From contig JABLXY010000001.1 of NCBI GenBank assembly GCA_013177795.1, forward strand, positions 1-64,000: 64,000 nt of DNA. The letters are read 5' to 3'. The position numbers were made by a program, and so were the translations under genes. Positions 17,081-25,958 of this stretch are shown here, in pieces. Within the stretch, counting starts at the first letter, position 1. Every line of letters starts with the position of its first letter. Below the pieces are notes generated by a model, which did not search any database, was not told the origin of the DNA, and saw nothing but the letters and a program-made list of their open reading frames with translations. The DNA comes from Syntrophaceae bacterium (GTDB taxonomy: Bacteria > Desulfobacterota > Syntrophia > Syntrophales > UBA2192).

Positions 17081-18169
17081 ATGTACAACAAATTTTACGG
17101 ATTGAAAGACAAGCCGTTCGAGATCACGCCGGACCCCAGGTATCTCTACCTGAGTGAGAGCCACCGGGAGGCGCTGGCCCACCTGACCTACGCTCTTAAC
17201 GAGTCAAAGGGCTTCACGGTCATCACAGGAGAGGTCGGCACGGGTAAGACGACCCTTGTGCAAATGCTCCTGTCCCGGCTCGACAGTCACACGCGCATTG
17301 CCCACCTGTTCAACCCGAAGCTCGGCACTCGCGACTTTTTCAAGTACATCTGCCAGGACTTCGGGCTGAAAACAGATGGGTTTTCCACCAAGGGGGAATT
17401 CCTTTCCCTGCTCCACACCTTCCTCATGGAATGCTATGCCCGACGGGAACGGGTGGTCCTCATCATCGACGAGGCCCAGACGCTGTCGCCTGCCCTCCTT
17501 GAGGAGGTACGGCTACTCACCAACCTTGAGACGCCTAAGGCGAAGCTGCTGCAGGTGGTCCTTCTGGGCCAGCCGGAGCTTGACAGAACGCTGGCACAAA
17601 ACGAATTCCGCCAGCTCAAGCAGCGCATTTCGCTGCGCTTCAACCTCAAGCCCTTGAACAGGCAGGAAACAGGAGAGTACATCGTTCGAAGGCTCAAGGC
17701 GGCGGGGGCAAGAAACACAGATCTCTTCGACGACGATGCCATCAAGGAGATTTACAAGTATTCCAAGGGGATTCCCCGGCTCATCAATGTCATATGCGAC
17801 AACAGCCTGATGACGGGCTTTGTCTATGAGAAACATCGAATAGACAAAAACATCGTGCGCGAGGTCATCAAGGACATGGAAGGGCCTGCTGTGAGAAAAG
17901 GCTGGAAGGCCATCTTTCTGCCCGCAATCGTCATCCTTGCCATTGCGGGGATCCTCGTTGCCTGGTGGGGAGATCTCAGCTTCGGCAATCGCCCTTACGC
18001 AGGGGAAAGTGTACAGAAGGTCTTTCGCAGCAAGATTTCTAGAGTCCTCGAGATCACCTCCCTCGAACGCTTTGATAAAGCCGCCGAAGCGGTACGCACG
18101 GCTGGTTTTTCCGTTGAGCAGGCTATTCCCTCCGCTGACCCGGGGCAGAGGAACGAGAGGGCACAGTGA
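17081..18169 (+). CDS. XrtA-associated AAA ATPase (ExeA-like)
   Basis: A 362-residue ATPase beginning MYNKFYGLKDKPFEITPDP, the standard opening of the family. Walker A is GEVGTGKTT at residues 50-58 and Walker B VVLIIDEAQ with Asp130-Glu131, followed by a sensor region LLGQPEL. A single membrane segment (FLPAIVILAIAGILVAWW, about 280-298) anchors a short C-terminal periplasmic tail. It likely energises or times assembly of the export machine. It is tightly linked to the chain-length gene (2-base gap) and the kinase gene. Confidence 0.92.
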   Translation: MYNKFYGLKDKPFEITPDPRYLYLSESHREALAHLTYALNESKGFTVITGEVGTGKTTLVQMLLSRLDSHTRIAHLFNPKLGTRDFFKYICQDFGLKTDGFSTKGEFLSLLHTFLMECYARRERVVLIIDEAQTLSPALLEEVRLLTNLETPKAKLLQVVLLGQPELDRTLAQNEFRQLKQRISLRFNLKPLNRQETGEYIVRRLKAAGARNTDLFDDDAIKEIYKYSKGIPRLINVICDNSLMTGFVYEKHRIDKNIVREVIKDMEGPAVRKGWKAIFLPAIVILAIAGILVAWWGDLSFGNRPYAGESVQKVFRSKISRVLEITSLERFDKAAEAVRTAGFSVEQAIPSADPGQRNERAQ

Positions 18170-18184
18170 AAACACGGTATGGCG

Positions 18185-18220
18185 CAACAGACCGGATAAA
18201 CCGAATACACTGAAAAGGAG
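18185..18220. repeat. 9-bp GAAYAGACN spacer repeat, site 4
   Basis: Four units in register: CAACAGACC, GGATAAACC, GAATACACT and GAAAAGGAG. The last unit has become, or been selected as, the AAAAGGAG ribosome site of the tyrosine kinase. Confidence 0.55.
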
Positions 18221-18234
18221 AAACGGGCGGTCAC

Positions 18235-19344
18235 ATGGGGAAGTTGTACAAGGCTCTCGAGAAAGCTGAAAAGGAGCGCAGCCAGGCAAAGGGCCTGGGG
18301 GGGGCTCAAGGGGAGACGATCGCACAGATTCCGGAGCCGACATTCACAGGGGCAGCAGCGCCGGTGCCCTTGACGGTGCCCGAGGAAATTGAAGCAACCC
18401 CTGCGAAGATCCCGGAGCCGCAGCCGGCAAGGGCTATCCCACCCGTTTCGATCCCGGTTTCCGAAGAAGTCGAAGCATATTCGGCGAAGAACACGGAGCC
18501 GCAGCCGGCAAGGGTTTATCCGCCCATTTCCCTGCCGGTACCGGATGAGATCGTCTTCCCCGATTTCGACGAGAAACTGGTGGCATACCGCGAGCCCGGC
18601 TCCGTTGTGTCCGAGCAGTTTCGAAAGCTGCGGACGCAGCTCCTTACGCTGAAGCTTCCCAATCAGCCCAAGACGATCATGGTCACCAGTGCCGCGGAAG
18701 GGGAGGGAAAAACGCTCGTCTCTACCAACCTGGCCACCATCCTCGCCCATGACCTGCACTCCTATGCGCTGCTCGTGGATGCCGATCTCCGGAATCCCGC
18801 TCTTTCCCGCTGGTTTGGGTTGACCAACGGCCGCGGGCTCTCCGATTACCTGACCGGAGGTGCAGACATTCCGCAGCTGCTCTTGAAGACAAAAATCGCA
18901 AAGCTCACGATCCTCTCGAGTGGGAGTACTAGGGAGAACCCTGTCGAGTTGATCGGCTCCAAACGGATGGAAGCTCTCGTCAATGAACTCAAGAGCCGCT
19001 ACAGTGACAGATATATCATCTTCGACTCATCGCCCCTGCTGGCCACGACGGAGCCCAGCGTGCTTACCAAGCTCGTCGACGGCATCATCCTGGTGGTCAG
19101 GGCTGGTTCGACGCCGCGCGAAACCGTGAAGCAGGCACTCACGACAATCGACCCTTCCAAAGTTCTCGGTGTTGTCCTGAACGACTTGGCCCTGGAGTCG
19201 AAAGAACTCAATGCTCGGTATTTCGGCTCATCCCGCTATTACTACCGTTATGGGTATGGTAGCTCGAAGGAGCGCGGCGACGATGCAACGGTAGCGGACA
19301 GGATCATGAAAAATGTGTTTCGGTTTTTCAAAAAAGACAGTTGA
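18235..19344 (+). CDS. XrtA-associated tyrosine autokinase (CpsD/CapB type)
   Basis: A 369-residue bacterial tyrosine kinase. Walker A is AAEGEGKT (153-160), Walker A' VDADLRNP (181-188) and Walker B in YIIFDSSPLL. The C-terminus carries a tyrosine cluster (SSRYYYRYGYGSS), the usual autophosphorylation site. Residues 32-112 are three proline-rich 27-residue repeats not needed for catalysis. It should act at the cytoplasmic face with the chain-length determinant, its phosphorylation cycle controlling polymer export. It closes the tightly packed core; about 500 bases of non-coding sequence follow. Confidence 0.92.
   Translation: MGKLYKALEKAEKERSQAKGLGGAQGETIAQIPEPTFTGAAAPVPLTVPEEIEATPAKIPEPQPARAIPPVSIPVSEEVEAYSAKNTEPQPARVYPPISLPVPDEIVFPDFDEKLVAYREPGSVVSEQFRKLRTQLLTLKLPNQPKTIMVTSAAEGEGKTLVSTNLATILAHDLHSYALLVDADLRNPALSRWFGLTNGRGLSDYLTGGADIPQLLLKTKIAKLTILSSGSTRENPVELIGSKRMEALVNELKSRYSDRYIIFDSSPLLATTEPSVLTKLVDGIILVVRAGSTPRETVKQALTTIDPSKVLGVVLNDLALESKELNARYFGSSRYYYRYGYGSSKERGDDATVADRIMKNVFRFFKKDS
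18328..18570 (+). repeat. Three 81-bp in-frame repeats in the kinase gene
   Basis: Three imperfect copies of an 81-base unit encode a 27-residue Pro/Glu-rich module (IPEP...VPEEIEATPAK; IPEPQPARAIPP...; NTEPQPARVYPP...). Units 2 and 3 share the exact stretch GAGCCGCAGCCGGCAAGGG. This suggests recent expansion of the linker between the N-terminal helix and the kinase domain. Confidence 0.75.
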
Positions 19345-19855
19345 GCCCTGACGTAAAGTCGAAGCATTCCAAGTCCCGAATCCCGATTGACGTAGAGAGA
19401 TCCTGGCTGCTTCGAAGGCGTATCGCACGCCTGGCGTGGTGACACACGAGATGGAATTGAGCGGAGACAATTGACGAAGCCCATCATTCTTGTGAAGACA
19501 ATGAACGGTGCCGCGCATGGGCAAGAAAAGCGAAAATATATAGATGGCCTCAACGGAGCGGGTCCCCCACCCCCGTGGCCGTCAACTTGACCGGGAGTTG
19601 CGTTCCACGAGAGTGTGCACTCCTGAAAGAAACGATATGAAAGATTCATCGGCATTCCCATGTAACCGACGGGGCGAAAGCGCGCCTTCTTGCTATGTCC
19701 CTGAAATCTCCCCCACTCACCCCCTCGGTGGTAAGGGCAGGGTTGAGGGTGGAAGGTCATTCGCACATGATGTCTTTTCCGACCCAGAACGGCAACGGGT
19801 CCCGCGCTGAAAAGTCAGCATCGTTTTAACCGCACAGTCAGAAATGGTCTGAGAA
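19345..19855. other. Non-coding gap, 511 bases
   Basis: No gene is supported; the open frames here on both strands have Arg/Pro/Ser-rich shadow-like translations without family features. A C-rich stretch near 19709-19758 resembles decayed dispersed repeat. No clear terminator or promoter is seen. Confidence 0.5.
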
Positions 19856-21248
19856 ATGTCTGAAATGGTAAGTTTTAACCATCGGTCGTCAATGAGCTAT
19901 ATTTTGGCCTTCGTCGACGGCATTTTGATTTTGGGATCGGTGCTCGTGGCGGTATCGATATATCCTATGGGCAGGTGTGGCCCGTTTCTCGCCGAGCCAT
20001 ATCCGGTTCTCAAGGTCATGATCGTCGTGGTTGTCGCTGAGGTAACACTCTATTACTTGGATTTGATGGATTTGAAATTGCTTCGGCACAGAATCCGGAT
20101 GTCGGTCCAACTGGCGAAGGCAGTCGGGCTGAGTTTACTGGCTCTGGTGGTCATTTACTTCATGTTACCGAATATAGCCATGAGCCACAGAGCACTATTT
20201 GTGTGTTTGGCCCTGATCTTTGGGCTGACGTTCTTCTGGAGGTTGATATATCCATGGATCGCGAGCAATGGCCTTTTTAAGGAGAGGGTCTTGATCGTCG
20301 GTACGGGGGATTTGGCCAGGCAGATCTATAAGGAAATAGGAGAAAATGGACTGGACGCTTACGAAGTCGTGGGTTTTGTGGACGAGAATGGAAAGAGAGT
20401 CGGAGAGAAAATCGCACCCGATGATCATCGGGGATTTCAAGCAAATCTCTTCCATCTGCAGAACCTGTCAAATTGACCGCGTGATCGTGGCCCTTGACGA
20501 GCGGCGCGGGAGTCTTCCCTTGAACGAGCTTCTGCAGTGCCGGCTCAAGGGGATTCATGTCGACGACGGTATCTCCTTCCGCGAGAGCCTGTTGGGGAAA
20601 CTATCCATCGAACATCTGCCGCCGAGCGCCATTATCTTCTCAAACGGGTTCCGAGGGGTAATGGTCTACAAGGGAATCAAGCGCGCATTTGATCTCGCTG
20701 TTTCGATTTTCGCCCTTTTCCTTTTTCTGCCCCTGTGCCTGCTGATCGCGCTGGCCATAAAGCTGGATTCCCGGGGTCCCGTGTTTTACACGCAGGAGAG
20801 GGTTGGCCAAGACGGCAGGCTGTTCAGCCTGATCAAATTCCGCTCCATGACGGTGGACGCGGAAAAAGACGGGCCTGTGTGGGCCCTAGTGAACGATAAG
20901 CGAGTAACCCGAGTCGGAAGATGGCTGCGAAAACTGCGTTTGGATGAGATTGCCCAGATCATCAACGTCATTCGGGGTGAAATGAGCCTCGTCGGGCCAC
21001 GGCCGGAAAGACCGTATTTTGTGCGAAAGCTGGAGAAGGAGATTCCTTTCTATTGCCATAGACATGCGGTCAAGCCCGGTATTACGGGTTGGGCACAGAT
21101 TTTGTATCCTTATGGAGCGACCATGGAGGACGCAAAGGAGAAATTGAAATACGACCTGTACTACATCAAGCACCTGTCACCCATTATGGACCTACGGATC
21201 ATTGCGGACACGGCGAAAATCGTGCTTTTCGGCCGCGGTGCCCGCTGA
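19856..21248 (+). pseudogene. Initiating sugar transferase of the XrtA system, frameshifted
   Basis: Two overlapping frames together encode a polyprenyl-phosphate sugar-1-phosphate transferase of about 460 residues. The first frame (from MSEMVSF) has four to five membrane helices and the CoA-binding-like domain (RVLIVGTGDLARQIYKEIGE) up to GEKIAPDD. The second resumes with MIIGDFKQISSICR, then VIVALDERRG, a fifth helix and the catalytic bacterial sugar transferase domain (KRAFDLAVSI, YTQERVGQDGRLF, IKFRSMTVDAE, MSLVGPRPERPYF). The break lies at about 20412-20430 and needs a one-base change; no slippery heptamer is visible. It starts glycan synthesis on the lipid carrier, so true loss would silence the locus unless another initiator exists. 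Confidence 0.85.
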
Positions 21249-21292
21249 CCGACGAGTGATGCGGAAAATGACTTCAAAGCCCCTCTCCGATG

Positions 21293-21337
21293 AGACGGAC
21301 AGAACAGACTGAATTGACAGAATAGACGGAACGGACC
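21293..21337. repeat. 9-bp GAAYAGACN spacer repeat, site 5
   Basis: The clearest array: GAACAGACT, GAATTGACA, GAATAGACG and GAACGGACC in perfect 9-base register (21302-21337), preceded by a partial unit. It fills the gap before the acyl carrier protein gene. Confidence 0.65.
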
Positions 21338-21360
21338 TTCGTTGGATGGATGGTGAAAGC

Positions 21361-21648
21361 ATGCCATTAAGAGATCAAATTCGAGCCTTCATTCTCGAAA
21401 ATTTCATCCTGGAAAAGCCGGATGATCTGAAAGACGATGAATCCATGCTGGAAAAGGGAATCATGGATTCAACGGGTGTGCTCGAGCTCGTTGCCTTTTT
21501 GGAGAGTACGTACGAGATCAAGGTAGAGGACGAGGAATTGATTCCGGAAAACCTGGACTCGATCAAGAGCATCGTCAGCTACCTCGAGAGAAAGCTGGCC
21601 CAGGCATCAAGACCGCAAGAAGAACAAGCCCCCGCCTCCCAGGCCTGA
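21361..21648 (+). CDS. Acyl carrier protein
   Basis: A 95-residue acidic carrier protein with the phosphopantetheine attachment motif DSTGVLEL (Ser37 in place of the common DSL) and the acidic helix VEDEELIPENL. The C-terminal 20 residues are a Gln/Ala/Pro-rich tail. It is followed by an acyl-AMP ligase, and such carrier/ligase pairs are known in exosortase A loci. It probably carries an acyl or amino-acyl group for glycan or lipid decoration. The ATG at 21361 is chosen; an in-frame ATG at 21346 is possible. Confidence 0.88.
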   Translation: MPLRDQIRAFILENFILEKPDDLKDDESMLEKGIMDSTGVLELVAFLESTYEIKVEDEELIPENLDSIKSIVSYLERKLAQASRPQEEQAPASQA

Positions 21649-21734
21649 TTCATGCAGGCCCCCGCCTCTCAATATCTTTCTATCTTTCGATTTGGATAAA
21701 CATAGAAAGACTTTTGTTCGTCCTGGCTCAGACG

Positions 21735-21788
21735 GATTGACGGAACAGGCGGTAAGACCGAACGGGCCATCACTAGACGGAACAGACC
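21735..21788. repeat. 9-bp GAAYAGACN spacer repeat, site 6
   Basis: Units GATTGACG, GAACAGGCG, GTAAGACC, GAACGGGCC, an 11-base ATCACTAGACG and GAACAGACC run up to three bases before the ligase start codon. Two units are one base short and one is two bases long, so the array drifts in length. Confidence 0.6.
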
Positions 21789-21791
21789 TCC

Positions 21792-23357
21792 ATGCTTCTC
21801 CAGCAATTCCTCGAAGACAGCTCCCGCAGGTACCCTGACAAAGTGGCCCTCATCCACCGCGGCGAAAGGCTGACGTACGATGCAATCAACCGTAGGGCAA
21901 ACCAGGTTGCGGCCCTTCTCCGGTCTGAGGGGATTCGCAGGGGCGACCGTGTCGCCGTCTTCCTCGACAATTGCATAGAAGCCGTCATCTCGCTCTTTGG
22001 CATCCTGAAAGCCGATGCCGTCTTCTTAATGCTCAATCCCCAGTTAAAAGCTCCGAAACTGGCTTACATCCTGGACAACTGCGGGGCGAAAGCATTTATT
22101 TCCGACACCGGCAAGCTCAAAGGTGTTTCTGACGTCATTCCTTCAAGCCAAGCCCTTGAGGCTGTCGTCCTGACAGGCAATCGTAAACATATTGATCCCG
22201 GACTGCATCGAAACGTGATTGCATGGTCGGAAACAGAGCAACTGCCGGATTCCCAGGCCGGCATCAGGAATGCAAACATCGACATCGACCTTGCATCCAT
22301 CATCTACACGTCCGGTTCCACGGGCAATCCCAAGGGGGTCATGCTGACGCACCTCAACATGGTTTCGGCGGCAACCTCCATCACGACTTATCTCGAGAAT
22401 GTGCCCGAGGATGTCGTTATCAATGTCCTGCCGCTGTCATTCGACTACGGCCTGTACCAGGTCCTCATGACGTTCAAATTCGGCGGGACGCTGGTCCTGG
22501 AAAAATCCTTCGTCTTTCCGTACGAGATTGTGAAAAGGATGTCTGAGGAGCGCGTGACAGGATTTCCGGGCGTGCCGACGATCTTTGCCATCCTTCTGCA
22601 AATGAAAGATCTCAAGAAGTACGACTTGAGTTCCCTGCGGTATATCACCAACACGGCTGCCGCTCTCCCGGTGACCCACATCAAGCAGATTCGGGAGACC
22701 TTTCCACAGGCCAAACTTTATTCCATGTACGGTCTGACCGAGTGCAAGCGGGTCTCCTACCTGCCTCCGGAGGAACTTGACCGCAGGCCAGATTCTGTCG
22801 GGCGTGGAATGCCGAACGAGGAAGTCTGGATCGTCGATGAGAGTGGAAACCGCCTGGGACCTGGCGTCGTGGGCGAACTGGTCGTGCGGGGCTCAAACGT
22901 GATGAAGGGCTACTGGGGTGACATTGAGGCAACGGACCGCGTCTTGAAACCAGGCCCTCTGCCGGGCGAAAGGGTTCTCTACACCGGTGACCTTTTCCGT
23001 ATGGACGAGGAGGGCTTCATCTATTTCGTTGGCCGGAAGGACGATATGATCAAGACCCGTGGAGAGCGTGTCAGTCCCAAGGAGGTCGAGGACGCCCTTT
23101 ACGCGGCAGCAGGAGTTGCGGAAGCTGCCGTTCTTCCCGTTCCAGACGATCTCCTGGGCAGCGCCATCAAGGCCTACATCGTACGGAAGGAGGGAGCCGA
23201 CCTCACCGATAAGCAGCTTCTTCTCCACTGCAAGAGAATGCTGGAGGAGTTTGCCATCCCGAAGTACTTCGAATTCAGGGGTGCTCTCCCCAAGAACGCC
23301 TCCGGCAAGATCGACAAACTCGCCCTCAAAGCCGAACTCGAGAATAAACAGCCTTAG
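21792..23357 (+). CDS. Acyl-AMP/acyl-CoA ligase, exosortase A system-associated
   Basis: A 521-residue adenylating enzyme of normal ANL length. It carries SIIYTSGSTGNPKGVMLTH (A3), MYGLTECKRVSYL (A5), YTGDLFRMDEEGFIYFVGRKDD (A7/A8) and the C-terminal lysine motif LPKNASGKIDK. It lies 143 bases after the carrier-protein gene and likely loads that carrier. It resembles the AMP ligase subgroup of XrtA loci rather than the fatty-acid ligase at 2782. There is no normal ribosome site; 9-bp repeats occupy the upstream gap. The acid it activates is unknown. Confidence 0.88.
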   Translation: MLLQQFLEDSSRRYPDKVALIHRGERLTYDAINRRANQVAALLRSEGIRRGDRVAVFLDNCIEAVISLFGILKADAVFLMLNPQLKAPKLAYILDNCGAKAFISDTGKLKGVSDVIPSSQALEAVVLTGNRKHIDPGLHRNVIAWSETEQLPDSQAGIRNANIDIDLASIIYTSGSTGNPKGVMLTHLNMVSAATSITTYLENVPEDVVINVLPLSFDYGLYQVLMTFKFGGTLVLEKSFVFPYEIVKRMSEERVTGFPGVPTIFAILLQMKDLKKYDLSSLRYITNTAAALPVTHIKQIRETFPQAKLYSMYGLTECKRVSYLPPEELDRRPDSVGRGMPNEEVWIVDESGNRLGPGVVGELVVRGSNVMKGYWGDIEATDRVLKPGPLPGERVLYTGDLFRMDEEGFIYFVGRKDDMIKTRGERVSPKEVEDALYAAAGVAEAAVLPVPDDLLGSAIKAYIVRKEGADLTDKQLLLHCKRMLEEFAIPKYFEFRGALPKNASGKIDKLALKAELENKQP

Positions 23358-23360
23358 GCG

Positions 23361-23408
23361 GAACGGACCGTTCGATAGAGCCGGACAGACCGAACGCCCG
23401 AACAGACG
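23361..23408. repeat. 9-bp GAAYAGACN spacer repeat, site 7
   Basis: Units GAACGGACC, a diverged 13-base stretch, GGACAGACC, GAACGCCC and GAACAGACG lie between the ligase stop and the PP-loop gene. Confidence 0.6.
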
Positions 23409-23420
23409 AAAGAGATCATT

Positions 23421-24416
23421 ATGAAATACTGCAATCGTTGCGTGCTCCCCGAGAACTTTCCTACCATCGACTTCGACGAAAACGGTTTGTGCAACTACTG
23501 CCGGACGTTCGAGAAGGAAAAGAATCCGCAAGAGGTGAAAAACAGGCATCGGGCGAAATTTGAAAGGCTGTTGGAAACGCACAGAGGGAAGAAGGATTAC
23601 GATGTCCTGATGGCATACAGCGGTGGAAAGGACAGCACCTACACCCTGGATATCTTCAAGAATCATTACGGGCTGCGCGTGCTTGCCCTCAGCTTTGATC
23701 ACGGATTCATGTCCCCCTATGCGATGAAGAACATTGCCGCGGTCGTCGAGAGGCTTGGAATTGACCACGTCATTTTCAAGCCGAACTTCGAGCTGATGAA
23801 GAAACTCTTCCTCTTGTCCATCGGCGAAAACCTCTATTCGAAAAAGTCTCTGGAAAGGGCAAGCACGATCTGCTCATCCTGTATGAACATGGTGAAGTTC
23901 ATTGCACTCAAAATAACGCTCGAGAAGGAGATCCCCTTTATCGGGTATGGCTGGTCTCCCGGGCAAGCCCCTGTCCAATCCTCTGTTATGAAGAACAGCG
24001 CAGCCTTCGCGAAGGCAACCCAGAAGGTCCTTTACGATCCTCTTCACGCAAAACTGGGAAACGAGATCAACCCCTATTTTCTGTCCGACGAGCATTTCAG
24101 CGACTCAGAGAGGTTTCCCTACAATATCCATCCCCTGGCATTCCTTGAATACGACGAGGAAAAGATCTACAGCCGGATTCGGGAACTGGGCTGGCAGCCC
24201 CCTCAGGATACGGATCCCAACTCGACCAATTGTTTGATGAACGCCTTCGCCAACCACGTACACCTGCAGCAGCATGGCTTTCACCCCTATGCATTCGAGG
24301 TGGGCGGTTTGGTGCGGATGGGCGTGATGTCACGTGAGGAGGGATTGGCAAGGCTCAACAAACCAGGGAACGAAGAGGTGATCCGGGCAGTCAAAAAAAG
24401 ACTCGGCCTTACCTGA
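23421..24416 (+). CDS. N-acetyl sugar amidotransferase-type PP-loop protein
   Basis: A 331-residue PP-loop ATPase with MAYSGGKDSTY (SGGKDS at 67-72). Two N-terminal CxxC pairs (Cys4/Cys7 and Cys24/Cys27) and an ICSSC pair near residue 152 should bind zinc. This layout matches the PseA/WbpG family that uses ammonia to turn a sugar N-acetyl group or carboxyl into an amidine or amide during surface-polysaccharide synthesis. Ammonia could come from the AsnB-like glutaminase at 26044. A second protein of the same type is at 37262. It is probably cytoplasmic. Confidence 0.85.
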   Translation: MKYCNRCVLPENFPTIDFDENGLCNYCRTFEKEKNPQEVKNRHRAKFERLLETHRGKKDYDVLMAYSGGKDSTYTLDIFKNHYGLRVLALSFDHGFMSPYAMKNIAAVVERLGIDHVIFKPNFELMKKLFLLSIGENLYSKKSLERASTICSSCMNMVKFIALKITLEKEIPFIGYGWSPGQAPVQSSVMKNSAAFAKATQKVLYDPLHAKLGNEINPYFLSDEHFSDSERFPYNIHPLAFLEYDEEKIYSRIRELGWQPPQDTDPNSTNCLMNAFANHVHLQQHGFHPYAFEVGGLVRMGVMSREEGLARLNKPGNEEVIRAVKKRLGLT

Positions 24417-24424
24417 TCTCTCGG

Positions 24425-24468
24425 CGAAACGAACAAAATAAACAAAACAGGCGAAACAGACGACAGAT
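24425..24468. repeat. 9-bp GAAYAGACN spacer repeat, site 8 (A-rich variant)
   Basis: GAAACGAAC, AAAATAAAC, AAAACAGGC and GAAACAGAC keep the 9-base period but are phase-shifted and A-enriched. They fill the gap before the metallophosphoesterase gene. Confidence 0.5.
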
Positions 24469-24486
24469 CATCCGGATTGATTTCAC

Positions 24487-25923
24487 TTGAAATCTCTTCG
24501 ATTCCTCGCTGCTGTCATTGTTTGCCTCGCACTCGTCATATTTGCGAAAATCTATAATGACACCTACTCCATCGAAGTCCGCCATTATCGGATCGCACAC
24601 AATCGGCTGGCCGAGGCCTTGCGCAACGCGAAGGTGGTCTTCCTCTCCGATCTGCACATGAGGAGATTCGGGCCGCGCGAGCAGGAGATCATCGGCATAC
24701 TCAAGGAGGAAAAACCGGAGGTCATCCTGCTCGGAGGGGATTACATCTCCTTCCAGGGTTCCTACGATCCGGTCATGGCGTTTTTTCAAGAATTGCCGCA
24801 GGCATATGCCGTGATGGGAAACTCGGATTATTACAACGAAAACGGGTCGTGCATCCTCTGCCATAAACCGAATTCCCGAGAGTTGAAGTCCGACCCGAAC
24901 ATTCTTTTCCTGCGGAACGGATCGACCCTTCTCCACAACGCCGGGGGGCGGGTGAACCTGGTCGGCCTGGATGACCCGGTCAATAAAAGGGGCAAGATCG
25001 CAGAGGCCATGCGCAGTACCGACTCCTCTCACCCGTCCATCCTTGTCACACATTCGCCCGATGTGTTCGAGGAGGCGGCTGCACGGGGGATTGATTTCGT
25101 GCTCGCAGGACATAATCACGGGGGGCAAGTATTCCTGGCAAGATACCTGAAAGGACAGATGCTTGTGGATCCGGCTTTTGAGTACCTCGACGGGTTCTTC
25201 CATAAGGGACGCACCCTGATGTATGTCGGCAGGGGCATTGGGACGAGTTTTTTCCCGTTCCGGCTCGGCGTGCGGCCAGAAGTCGCGTTTTTTCAGTTTG
25301 TCCATGAGACCGGAGACGCGGCACATCATTCTCAAACGGTGTCCTCGATAAGCGAGGAGCGTCGCACCGCTTCGTTTTCGACAGAGAATCTTTTGGATCT
25401 CATGGGGCTCTCAAATGGACTCCTGCGATCGGGTCGAAAGAAACACCGCATCGGCCCTTCCGGGAAACTCTTCGACTTCGAGTCTGATGCGGAACTGCAG
25501 TTCCTCAATTGGGAGTGCCACAAATGGTTTGAGCGCTCTCGCAACCATGCCACATCGGGAGAGTACAGCCTCGAGGTCACGTTGCCTGCCGGCGAGTATC
25601 CAGGGATCAAATTTCTTGAAATAGAGAAAGACTGGTCGGCCTACCGGCGATTCAAAGTGGACGTGTTCAATCCGGAAACGGAACCGTTGACCCTGCACAT
25701 CCGGATTGATGACAGGAAAAGCGGATGGGACTACGGGGAGCGTTTTGACCGTGACTTTAGAATCAAGAACGGAAATTGCGAAATCTCCATCCCGCTTGAT
25801 TCTCTGAAAGCAAACATCACCCTTCGGTCCCTGGATTTAAAGAACATAGAGCGACTCATGTTTTTTATCCCCAGTAACGACAGGAAGAGAACATTTCACA
25901 TCGACAACATCCGCCTCGAATAA
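24487..25923 (+). CDS. Membrane-anchored metallophosphoesterase with C-terminal sugar-binding-like domain
   Basis: A 478-residue protein. An N-terminal signal anchor (residues 5-21) is followed by a calcineurin-like phosphoesterase of YkuE type with all metal motifs: SDLH (Asp55, His57), GGD (Asp85), GNSD (Asn112), THS (His189) and GHNH (His209, His211). The catalytic domain ends near residue 285. Residues 325-478 form an all-beta-looking domain (FDFESDAELQFLNWECH ... RTFHIDNIRLE) like carbohydrate-binding jelly-rolls. It probably acts outside the inner membrane on a lipid-linked or phosphorylated glycan. TTG is the only start that keeps the anchor; its ribosome site is weak. The domain combination is unusual. 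Confidence 0.82.
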   Translation: MKSLRFLAAVIVCLALVIFAKIYNDTYSIEVRHYRIAHNRLAEALRNAKVVFLSDLHMRRFGPREQEIIGILKEEKPEVILLGGDYISFQGSYDPVMAFFQELPQAYAVMGNSDYYNENGSCILCHKPNSRELKSDPNILFLRNGSTLLHNAGGRVNLVGLDDPVNKRGKIAEAMRSTDSSHPSILVTHSPDVFEEAAARGIDFVLAGHNHGGQVFLARYLKGQMLVDPAFEYLDGFFHKGRTLMYVGRGIGTSFFPFRLGVRPEVAFFQFVHETGDAAHHSQTVSSISEERRTASFSTENLLDLMGLSNGLLRSGRKKHRIGPSGKLFDFESDAELQFLNWECHKWFERSRNHATSGEYSLEVTLPAGEYPGIKFLEIEKDWSAYRRFKVDVFNPETEPLTLHIRIDDRKSGWDYGERFDRDFRIKNGNCEISIPLDSLKANITLRSLDLKNIERLMFFIPSNDRKRTFHIDNIRLE

Positions 25924-25958
25924 CCACGAATTGTCTGGACGGTCTATTCCTCCGGACG

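Noticed and set aside
19544-19810. An 88-codon + strand open frame between the kinase and the sugar transferase
   Set aside because: No ribosome site, no family features and an Arg/Pro/Ser-rich composition; it looks non-coding.
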